Of a DNA stretch of 14,145 nucleotides, positions 1 through 5,959 are shown piece by piece. Every line of letters starts with the position of its first letter. Position 1 is the stretch's first letter. A program made the position numbers and the translations under genes. The notes under the pieces were generated by a model. It saw only the letters and a program-made list of their open reading frames with translations, did not search any database and was not told where the DNA came from. Source of the DNA: an uncultured Pseudomonadota bacterium (lineage in GTDB: Bacteria; Pseudomonadota; Gammaproteobacteria; Burkholderiales; Thiobacillaceae); contig CAISDD010000363.1 of assembly GCA_903883985.1 (NCBI GenBank), forward strand, positions 1 through 14,145, given 5' to 3'.

Positions 1-41
1 GCAAGAGTCAAAGACGCAGGCAAGGATGCCTGCGCTACAGG
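1..41. repeat. REP-like direct repeat, copy 1
   Basis: First of two identical 41-bp copies; the second is at 78-118. Inside it is a perfect 8-bp inverted repeat (15-22 with 27-34, arm CGCAGGCA) closed by the 4-base loop AGGA, so either strand could fold into a strong hairpin. The copy begins at the first base of the window, so its true left end is unknown and more copies may lie outside. Position just past the end of the biotin operon and the stem-loop shape resemble intergenic REP-type elements. No transposase or cas gene is visible. Confidence 0.85.
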
Positions 42-77
42 GTTGGACAGCGAGTTGTTGACCGGCATCCTGAACAC

Positions 78-118
78 GCAAGAGTCAAAGACGCAGGCAA
101 GGATGCCTGCGCTACAGG
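78..118. repeat. REP-like direct repeat, copy 2
   Basis: Identical over 41 bases to 1-41, with a 36-base spacer between the copies (42-77). The hairpin arms are at 92-99 and 104-111 with loop AGGA. It lies 78 bases beyond the bioD stop codon. There is no T-run after the stem on either strand, so it is not a standard intrinsic terminator, although such hairpins can protect 3' ends of transcripts. The remaining sequence 119-196 shows no gene or other structure I can support. Confidence 0.85.
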
Positions 119-196
119 TAAGGCCTCGCCAGTGCTTCTTCAACCTGCCCTCCTGCATAGGACGAGGGGAGCTTCGAGAGTCACTTGCGACCTTCA

Positions 197-883
197 CTAA
201 CCCAGCAGACCCACCAGCCGCCTGGGCACGAAGGTGGCAGCCATGCGCTCCGTATCGCAGGCCGGCAGGAAAGGCACGGACGCGAGCAGGGGTGCTGGAA
301 TGCGACTAGCCAGCGCGTCCAGGTTTTCCTCATAGGCGTGCATCTCCGGATCGATTCGATTGGCCACCCAGCCGGCCAGCTTCAAGCCGCGCACGGCGAT
401 GACCTCGGTCGTCAACAGGGCATGGCTTAGGCAGCCCAGGCGCATCCCCACCACCAGAATCAAGGGCAGAGCCAGCGCCACGGCCAGATCGGCGGCATCC
501 TGGCGCGCCGACAGAGGCACCAACAAGCCACCCACGCCTTCCACCACCACCACGTCCGCGTCCGCCATCAGGGACTCGCAAGCCGCGCGGATGCGGGGAA
601 TCTCGATGCGCACCCCCTTGTGCATGGCGGCGAGATGGGGCGCGATCGCCTCCCGGAAGAGGTAAGGGTTGATCGATGCGGCGGGAGCTCGCACCGTACT
701 GGCGGCCGTGAGCAGCGCAACATCCTCATTCACCCAAACGCCGTCTTGCAACACGGCCCCCGCAGCCACCGGCTTCATGCCGATGACTCGTAGCCCCAGC
801 GCGGCATAGGCACGCAGCAGCCCCGCAGCCACCCAGGTCTTGCCGACATGGGTGTCGGTGCCAACGATGAAGAAACCGTTCAC
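197..883 (-). CDS. bioD: Dethiobiotin synthetase BioD
   Basis: BioD closes the ureido ring of 7,8-diaminononanoate using CO2 and ATP to give dethiobiotin, the penultimate step of biotin synthesis, in the cytoplasm. The 228-residue protein has the usual length. It opens with the P-loop GTDTHVGKT (residues 8-16, nucleotide-binding Lys16), followed by KPVAAG (37-42) and the VVVEGVGGLLVPL strand-loop, all characteristic of BioD. The start is GTG (881-883) and overlaps the bioC stop as GTGA, so translation is probably coupled to bioC; the upstream Shine-Dalgarno is weak. It is the last gene of the operon. The stop is TAG at 197-199 and no clear terminator follows. The shared ParA/MinD-like fold is not a serious alternative given the specific motifs and neighbours. 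Confidence 0.97.
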   Translation of the reverse strand: MNGFFIVGTDTHVGKTWVAAGLLRAYAALGLRVIGMKPVAAGAVLQDGVWVNEDVALLTAASTVRAPAASINPYLFREAIAPHLAAMHKGVRIEIPRIRAACESLMADADVVVVEGVGGLLVPLSARQDAADLAVALALPLILVVGMRLGCLSHALLTTEVIAVRGLKLAGWVANRIDPEMHAYEENLDALASRIPAPLLASVPFLPACDTERMAATFVPRRLVGLLG

Positions 884-1794
884 GGCGGAGAGCGAGCGGA
901 GAGCGGCATTTCCCCTCCCTGCTTACGAAACTGGATCACCTGGCGGCCATCTTCGCGTCGCTCACTGGCCCAGGCGTGGCCGTAGACCACCTCATAGGTA
1001 GCGGGCAGGCGCCCATCCTGGCGGAAGCGTTCATAGTTCTGCCGCAACCGACTCCAGGCCACTCGGCCCATGAGGCCGCTGCGCGCGCCCTGCTTGACGG
1101 TGTGTGCACCGATGGCCTTGAGGTCGCGCAGCAGTCCGGAGAGCTCGTCGTAGGTCAGCGTGATGTGTTCCATTTCCATCACCGGCTGGCCGAAACCGGC
1201 ATGCACCAGGGCATCCCCCACATCGTGCATGTCGATGAAGCGGTTGACATGGTGGTAGTCGTCGATCCCGAGGGACGCGGCCCGCAACTCCTTAAGAGTA
1301 TCCGGTCCGAAGCTCGCAAACAGGAACAGTCCGCCCGGCTTCAACACCCGATGCACCCCGCGGAAGGTCGCCTCCAGATCGTCCACCCACTGTAGCGCGA
1401 GGCTGGACCAGGCCAGATCGACGCAGTTGCTCTTCAGCGGCAAATGCTCCATATCGGCGCAAATTGGCGTGTAGGGACTGGACTGAGGGTTGAGGCGGGT
1501 AAGCCACTTGCGCCAGCCATGCGCCTGGCCGTGGCGGTCGCTGGCGAGGCGCAGCATGGCGTGGGCGATGTCCAGGCCCAGGATGGAGGCCTTGGGGAAC
1601 CTCGCCTTCAGCAGATCATAAGCGAAGCCGGTGCCGCAGCCGGCATCCAGGATCAGCCCCGGGTCGACTTTCACGCCGTCGAGATGCTCATCCAGTCGTC
1701 GCACGACCTCCTTCTGCAGGAAGGCGGCCTCCTCATAAGTCGCTGCAGCACGCTCGAAGGAGCGGCGGATGGCTCGTTTCAAGAGATCATCCAT
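880..1794 (-). CDS. bioC: Malonyl-ACP O-methyltransferase BioC
   Basis: BioC uses S-adenosylmethionine to methylate the free carboxyl of malonyl-ACP (or CoA), disguising it as a fatty-acid primer for pimeloyl synthesis. The open frame reaches back to 1866, but those 24 extra residues are low-quality and overlap bioH. I choose ATG at 1794, giving 304 residues starting MDDLLKRAIRRSFERAA, with an AAGGA ribosome-binding site at 1803-1807 (spacing 8). The SAM-binding motif I DAGCGTG lies near residues 68-74, followed by the family-typical LALQWV segment and the VLKPGGLFLFASFGPDTL motif. The start overlaps the bioH stop by 8 nt and the end overlaps bioD by 4 nt. Generic class I methyltransferases look similar, but sequence plus position make BioC very likely. 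Confidence 0.95.
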   Translation of the reverse strand: MDDLLKRAIRRSFERAAATYEEAAFLQKEVVRRLDEHLDGVKVDPGLILDAGCGTGFAYDLLKARFPKASILGLDIAHAMLRLASDRHGQAHGWRKWLTRLNPQSSPYTPICADMEHLPLKSNCVDLAWSSLALQWVDDLEATFRGVHRVLKPGGLFLFASFGPDTLKELRAASLGIDDYHHVNRFIDMHDVGDALVHAGFGQPVMEMEHITLTYDELSGLLRDLKAIGAHTVKQGARSGLMGRVAWSRLRQNYERFRQDGRLPATYEVVYGHAWASERREDGRQVIQFRKQGGEMPLSARSPP

Positions 1795-2536
1795 GCAGAA
1801 AATCCTTGAGGATGGCGACGCACCAGTCCGGATGCGATAAAAAAGGGGCGTGCGCCGCGCGCTCATGCAATGCCAGGCGCGCGTTCGGCAGATGCAAGGC
1901 GAGCCATTTTCCCGCTTCTGGCGGACAAAGCAGATCGCGTGCGCCGTGCACCACCAGGGTCGGGCACCCTACCCGTCCGGCCTGATCGCGCAAATCGACC
2001 GTGCGCAGCAATTCCAGGCCGGCGGCCAGGTCCGCCGGTTTCGGCTGCGACTGCGTGCGCAATTGTTCCCGCAACTGGCCCTGCACCGCGCGCGCGGCAT
2101 CACCGCCGCGCGCCTGCAAGGAAAGAAAACGCAGCAAGGTGGCGCGGAAGTCCTCGGCCAGGGAATGCGCAAATTCGTCCAGCAGCGCCGGCGCCATGGC
2201 GTGAGGCCAATCGGGCCGGGCGGCAAACGCGGGGGACGTGCTCACCAGCACCAGGCGCGCCACCTTGTGCGGATGCCGCGCCGCCAACGCCTGTGCCACC
2301 ATGCCACCCAGCGACCAGCCGATGAGGGCGGTCGGTCGCGTAATGCTCGCGGCCACGGCATCGGCTAAGGCTTCCACTCGATATGGCGTGATCGAGGGGG
2401 AATCGCCATAGCCGGGTAGATCGATGGCCTGGCGGAAAACCTCGGGCGAGAACCGCGCCATGGTTGCCGCCCAGACCGCACTGGTGAGTCCCCAGCCATG
2501 CAGAAACACCAGGGGCAGGCAAGGGGCAAGCATCAT
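1787..2536 (-). CDS. bioH: Pimeloyl-ACP methyl ester carboxylesterase BioH
   Basis: An alpha/beta hydrolase of 249 residues. In the BioC-BioH route it removes the methyl group from pimeloyl-ACP methyl ester, ending chain elongation and delivering pimeloyl-ACP to BioF. The oxyanion-region motif FLHGWG is at 11-16. The catalytic triad can be read as Ser75 in GWSLGG, Asp201 in VVHGARD and His229 in AAHAPFLSHP. The ATG (2534-2536) overlaps the bioF stop codon as ATGA, and no Shine-Dalgarno is visible, so expression probably relies on translation of bioF; a second ATG follows immediately. Its 3' end overlaps bioC by 8 nt. Sequence alone could fit other small esterases, but placement between bioF and bioC settles the role. 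Confidence 0.95.
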   Translation of the reverse strand: MMLAPCLPLVFLHGWGLTSAVWAATMARFSPEVFRQAIDLPGYGDSPSITPYRVEALADAVAASITRPTALIGWSLGGMVAQALAARHPHKVARLVLVSTSPAFAARPDWPHAMAPALLDEFAHSLAEDFRATLLRFLSLQARGGDAARAVQGQLREQLRTQSQPKPADLAAGLELLRTVDLRDQAGRVGCPTLVVHGARDLLCPPEAGKWLALHLPNARLALHERAAHAPFLSHPDWCVAILKDFLHG

Positions 2537-3678
2537 GAGGCGGCCAACGCCCGTAATGAGGCCAGGAGAGTCTCCACATCCTCGAACGAGTGCGATGCGG
2601 ACAAGGAGATGCGCAGGCGCGCCGTACCCGCCGGCACGGTGGGCGGGCGGATGGCGGGAATCAGGATGCCGCGCTGCCGCAGACCTTCGGCCAGCGCCAG
2701 GGCGGCCTGAGCATCACCCACCAGCAGGGGCTGGATCGGCGTGGCGGAGTCGAATAACGCCCAGGGCAAATCCGCCATGCCGGCCCGCAGTCGGCCGACG
2801 AGATCAATCAGGTGGCGCCGCCGCCAGGGTTCGGCGGCCTGCAACTTGAGACTGGCCCTCACCGCAGCCGCCAGCAGAGGTGGCTGCGCGGTGGTGTAGA
2901 CATAGGTTCGCGCCTTGTTCACCAGCCATTCAATCAATTCGCCGCTGCCGGCCACGAAAGCGCCGGATACTCCGACGGCCTTGCCCAGAGTGGCCATGTA
3001 GATCAAGCGAGGAGGAAGTGGCGAGGGGCTAGGGGCAAGGCTTTCCAGTACCCCGAAGCCGTGGGCGTCATCGAGATACAGCCAGGCGTCGTATCTTTCC
3101 GCCAACACCAGTAATTCAGCCACGCAAGCCTGGTCGCCATCCATGCTGAACACCGTGTCGGTCGCAATCAACTTGGTCCGCGCGGCGCTATTGGCGAGTT
3201 GCCGCTCCAGCGCGGCCAGATCCAGATGCGGGTAACGGCTGAGTTTCGCTCGCGACAGCAAGGCGGCATCGACCAGGGAAGCGTGGTTCAATCGATCCTC
3301 GAACACCTCGCCATGGCGATCCAGCAGCGCCTGGACCACGCCCAGATTCGCCATGTAGCCGCTGGAAAACAAGAGTGCCGCAGGCAGGCCGACCAACCCG
3401 GCGAGTTCGGATTCCAGTTCGTGATGCAGGCGGTGGTGGCCGGTGAGCAGATGCGCGGCCCCCGCGCCCACGCCGAATTCCGCCACGGCAGCCCGCGCCG
3501 CCATCGCGATGTCTGGATGCCCGGCCAGGCCCAGGTAATCGTTGCTGGAGAAGGACAGATATTCACGCCCATCCAGCGTCACGCGCACGCCTTGCACGCC
3601 ATCGAGCACGCGGCGGCAGCGGCGCAGGCCAAGCCGATCGAGATCGGACAGGGCGGACTGGAGTCGATGGGGGAGCAT
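2533..3678 (-). CDS. bioF: 8-amino-7-oxononanoate synthase BioF
   Basis: A PLP-dependent alpha-oxoamine synthase that condenses pimeloyl-ACP with L-alanine to give 8-amino-7-oxononanoate (KAPA). I start at ATG 3678 (MLPHRLQSAL, 381 residues, close to the 384 of the E. coli enzyme). The open frame runs to 3885, but the extra 69 residues overlap bioB and do not resemble BioF. Visible motifs are NDYLGL (46-51), FSSGYMANLGV (104-114), the cofactor-contacting DDAHGFGV (203-210) and the PLP lysine K233 in TLGKAVGVSGAF. The ribosome-binding site is poor (GAGG only 3 nt from ATG). The start lies 62 nt after bioB, the only gap in the operon; that gap carries G5-C-G7 on the coding strand. Oddity: the glycine-rich loop expected after DDAHGFGVL is replaced by a Ser/Pro stretch at about 214-223. 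Confidence 0.95.
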   Translation of the reverse strand: MLPHRLQSALSDLDRLGLRRCRRVLDGVQGVRVTLDGREYLSFSSNDYLGLAGHPDIAMAARAAVAEFGVGAGAAHLLTGHHRLHHELESELAGLVGLPAALLFSSGYMANLGVVQALLDRHGEVFEDRLNHASLVDAALLSRAKLSRYPHLDLAALERQLANSAARTKLIATDTVFSMDGDQACVAELLVLAERYDAWLYLDDAHGFGVLESLAPSPSPLPPRLIYMATLGKAVGVSGAFVAGSGELIEWLVNKARTYVYTTAQPPLLAAAVRASLKLQAAEPWRRRHLIDLVGRLRAGMADLPWALFDSATPIQPLLVGDAQAALALAEGLRQRGILIPAIRPPTVPAGTARLRISLSASHSFEDVETLLASLRALAAS

Positions 3679-3740
3679 GGACCTCACGCAGAGACCGGAG
3701 CATGGGTCAGACAGACGCGCCCCCCCGCCCCCATGAAGGC

Positions 3741-4739
3741 TCAGCCGGCGCAGCGCCGGCCCTGTACCGTCTCGCCATGGAGACCGAGCCTGGCGAACAG
3801 GGCGCTGTCGGCATCCGCTTCCGGGTTGCCGGTAGTGAGCAGATGATCGCCGTAGAACACCGAATTGGCACCGGCCAGGAAACACAAGGCCTGCACCGCC
3901 TCACCCAGTTCCGATCGCCCTGCGGAAAGTCGCACATGGGAGGACGGCATGGTAATGCGCGCCACGGCGATGCTGCGCACGAACTCGAACGGGTCGAGGT
4001 CTGCCTCCGGGCTAAACTTCTCAGCCAGCGGCGTGCCTGGCACCTTGACCAGCATGTTGATGGGCACCGACTCAGGCTGTGGCTGAAGATTGGCCAGTTC
4101 CATGATCAGGCCGGCGCGCACCCGGCGCGACTCGCCCATGCCGATGATGCCGCCGCAACACACGTGGATACCGGCCTCGCGCACCTGCGCCAAGGTATCC
4201 AGGCGGTCGCCATGGCTGTGGGTGGTGATGACCTGGCCGTAGAACTCGGACGCGGTATCGAGATTGTGGTTGTAGTAGTCGAGGCCTGCAGCCTTGAGGC
4301 GCTCCGCCTGCCCCGGCTGCAACATTCCCAGGGTGACGCAGGTTTCCAGTCCCAGCGATTTGACTTCGCGCACCATTTCGGTGACCGCACCCAGGTCTGT
4401 GTCCTTCGGCCCGCGCCAGGCAGCCCCCATGCAAAAACGGGTCGCACCCGCCTCTTTCGCGGCCTGTGCGGCCTCCACCACGGTCGCCAGATCGAGCAAC
4501 TTCTCCCGTTCCAGGCCGGTATCGTGGTGCGCGGACTGCGAGCAATAGCCGCAGTCTTCGGAACAACCACCGGTCTTGATCGACAGCAGGGTAGACAGTT
4601 GCACCGAGTTGGGGTCGAAATGCGCCCGATGTACGCTCTGAGCCTGGAACATCAGGTCGTTGAAGGACAACGCGTAGAGCGCTTCCACCTCGGCCAGGGA
4701 CCAAAACTTGGATTGGATGGGTAGGGATAGATCGGTCAT
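3741..4739 (-). CDS. bioB: Biotin synthase BioB
   Basis: A radical-SAM enzyme that inserts sulfur into dethiobiotin to form biotin. The 332-residue protein has the 4Fe-4S motif GGCSEDCGYCSQ with Cys59, Cys63 and Cys66. The conserved [2Fe-2S] ligands follow at Cys103, Cys134 and Cys194, with Arg270 in VRLSAGR. These match E. coli C53/C57/C60, C97, C128, C188 and R260 after allowing for the longer N-terminus and a 4-residue insertion near 242-250. The ATG overlaps the stop of the upstream membrane-protein gene as ATGA, suggesting coupled translation. A GC-rich palindrome (3744-3760, arms GCCGGCGC) covers the last codons, but no U-tract follows, so it is not an intrinsic terminator. The C-terminal tail is shorter than in E. 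coli. Confidence 0.98.
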   Translation of the reverse strand: MTDLSLPIQSKFWSLAEVEALYALSFNDLMFQAQSVHRAHFDPNSVQLSTLLSIKTGGCSEDCGYCSQSAHHDTGLEREKLLDLATVVEAAQAAKEAGATRFCMGAAWRGPKDTDLGAVTEMVREVKSLGLETCVTLGMLQPGQAERLKAAGLDYYNHNLDTASEFYGQVITTHSHGDRLDTLAQVREAGIHVCCGGIIGMGESRRVRAGLIMELANLQPQPESVPINMLVKVPGTPLAEKFSPEADLDPFEFVRSIAVARITMPSSHVRLSAGRSELGEAVQALCFLAGANSVFYGDHLLTTGNPEADADSALFARLGLHGETVQGRRCAG

Positions 4740-5185
4740 TGCGAACTCTCGATGGTGATGTCTTTCCAGTCTTCGCGACCGGCTTTCCAGATGTCGTACA
4801 GGGCCCAGGGCACCAGGGAAAACAGCATGAGCGCATACACCCCAGGCCAGCCGGTAGGCAGATGCGCGAGGTCATTGGCCAACACGCACAGCGTCCCCAC
4901 CACTGCGTAATAACGGTATCCTGCCCACTTGTGATAGTGGCGCACGGTCAGGTCGGGATGGTGGGCGATGGAGGCATAGACGAAGATGGAAAATGCCAGC
5001 CAGATCATGACCGGTGGCAAGGACATGGCCATGGGCAGAAAAGCCAGTTTCTTGTCGGCGATCATCAGCCCGAGGCTAAAAAGAGAAGCCGACAACAGCG
5101 TGGTGCCGACCGCCAGATAATTGAACAGGCGCGCACTGCGCAAACAGGAAGCCGCCGTCAGAATTTCAGTCTTGCTCTCGGACAT
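4736..5185 (-). CDS. Four-TM membrane protein of unknown function, first gene of the biotin operon
   Basis: I do not recognise this 149-residue protein. Hydrophobic segments at about 20-42, 50-73, 90-106 and 114-133 predict four transmembrane helices. A short polar N-terminus (MSESKTEIL) precedes them and a charged tail follows (KAGREDWKDITIESSQ). Histidines cluster in the loop between helices 2 and 3 (H75, H76, H83, H85). There is no signal peptide or catalytic motif I can name. The stop overlaps the bioB start as ATGA and the gene directly follows the best promoter candidate of the operon, so it should be co-transcribed with bioBFHCD. It lacks the BioY or YigM/BioP signatures I would look for, and four helices is small for a stand-alone biotin transporter. 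Start is ATG at 5183-5185, without a clear Shine-Dalgarno. Confidence 0.85.
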   Translation of the reverse strand: MSESKTEILTAASCLRSARLFNYLAVGTTLLSASLFSLGLMIADKKLAFLPMAMSLPPVMIWLAFSIFVYASIAHHPDLTVRHYHKWAGYRYYAVVGTLCVLANDLAHLPTGWPGVYALMLFSLVPWALYDIWKAGREDWKDITIESSQ

Positions 5186-5217
5186 TGAGCGGGGATAGTC
5201 GATGATGGTGGCACAGG

Positions 5218-5246
5218 ATAGTGCGTGAAGGGAGGGCTCTTGTCAA
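5218..5246 (-). promoter_or_regulatory. Candidate sigma70 promoter of the biotin operon
   Basis: On the minus strand a perfect -35 TTGACA (5241-5246) is followed by a 17-base spacer and a weaker -10 CACTAT (5218-5223, 3 of 6 matches, keeping the A at position 2, A at 5 and T at 6). Transcription would begin near 5211, about 26 bases before the ATG of the membrane-protein gene. The element overlaps the start region of the divergent comF. I saw no BirA- or BioR-type operator dyad around it. Confidence 0.5.
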
Positions 5247-5944
5247 ATTCGCTGGGCTCGTTACTGAACAACTGCCTACATATCTTGCAAATGGGCGTGA
5301 CCCAACCCTGCGTACTCTGTGGCGCGCGGGTGCAGGGCCGCCTCATTTGTTCAGCTTGTGACGCCGACCTGCCGAAGCTGCCAGCACAGCGCTGCCCGCT
5401 GTGCGCCCGTCCCGCTCCGGGAGGTCTGGTCTGTGGTGCCTGCCTGAAAAAACAGCCCGCATTCGAGCGCTGCGAGGCGGTCTACGTTTACGACTTCCCA
5501 CTCGATGTGCTGATCCGGCAGTGCAAATACCACGGCGCCCAGGAATTGGCCGAACCGTTCGCCTGCGCCCTGGCACATCGCCTGGCAGAACTGCCGCGCC
5601 CCGACTTCATCGTGCCCATGCCCTTGCACCCGGCCCGGCTGCGCGAACGTGGTTTCAACCAGGCGCTGGAAATCGCGCATCGACTGGGTGCGCGCCTGGA
5701 CCTGCCGGTACGCCACGCCTGCCAGCGGCTGCGCAACACGCCGCCGCAGGCCGGACTCGATCTCCAGGCAAGAAAACGCAACCTGCGCGGCGCCTTCACC
5801 TGCGACGAAAGCTCGGCGGGAGCGCGCATCGCCCTGCTCGACGATGTCATGACCAGCGGCAGTAGCCTGAACGAACTGGCGAGAGCCGCCCGCCGCGCCG
5901 GCGCCGTGGATATCAGCGCCTGGGTCGTGGCGCGGACACTGTAG
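5225..5944 (+). CDS. comF: ComF family protein (phosphoribosyltransferase fold)
   Basis: A 239-residue ComF homologue (ComFC/GntX group), involved in DNA uptake and transformation in some bacteria and of unclear role in others. The N-terminal part holds two zinc-ribbon-like cysteine sets: CVLC (29-32) with CSAC (42-45), and CPLC (57-60) with CGAC (70-73). The C-terminal half is a type I PRTase domain with PMPLHPARLRERGFNQA (131-147), the RNTPPQAGLDLQARKRNLRGAF segment in two adjoining parts (170-180, 181-191) and the PRPP loop LLDDVMTSGSS (204-214). The start is uncertain: GTG at 5225 has AGGA six bases upstream, while in-frame TTG at 5240 has a stronger GGGAGG at 5232-5237-type spacing. It is divergent from the biotin operon and ends 15 bases before the dnaE stop; no terminator is visible between them. 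Confidence 0.93.
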   Translation: MKGGLLSNSLGSLLNNCLHILQMGVTQPCVLCGARVQGRLICSACDADLPKLPAQRCPLCARPAPGGLVCGACLKKQPAFERCEAVYVYDFPLDVLIRQCKYHGAQELAEPFACALAHRLAELPRPDFIVPMPLHPARLRERGFNQALEIAHRLGARLDLPVRHACQRLRNTPPQAGLDLQARKRNLRGAFTCDESSAGARIALLDDVMTSGSSLNELARAARRAGAVDISAWVVARTL

Positions 5945-5959
5945 CCACCGCACCGGCGA

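Noticed and set aside
1..118. Two repeats of 41 bp with a 36-bp spacer as a CRISPR array
   Set aside because: Only two copies are visible, no cas genes are in the window, and the strong tight hairpin and position after an operon fit a REP-like element better. The first copy meets the window edge, so this cannot be excluded completely.
3744..3760. GC palindrome at the bioB end as an intrinsic terminator
   Set aside because: It is inside the coding sequence and no T-run follows on the transcribed strand, which continues into bioF.
3679..3885. N-terminal extension of bioF by 69 residues into bioB
   Set aside because: The extra residues are out-of-frame bioB sequence, unlike any BioF N-terminus; ATG 3678 gives the normal family length.
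3702..4724. 340-codon plus-strand open frame opposite bioB
   Set aside because: Antisense shadow of bioB with no motifs; every conserved bioB cysteine codon is intact on the other strand.
5186..5250. BirA or BioR operator before the biotin operon
   Set aside because: No long dyad of the TTGTAAACC/GGTTTACAA type or BioR TTATAA-type palindrome is present around the candidate promoter.
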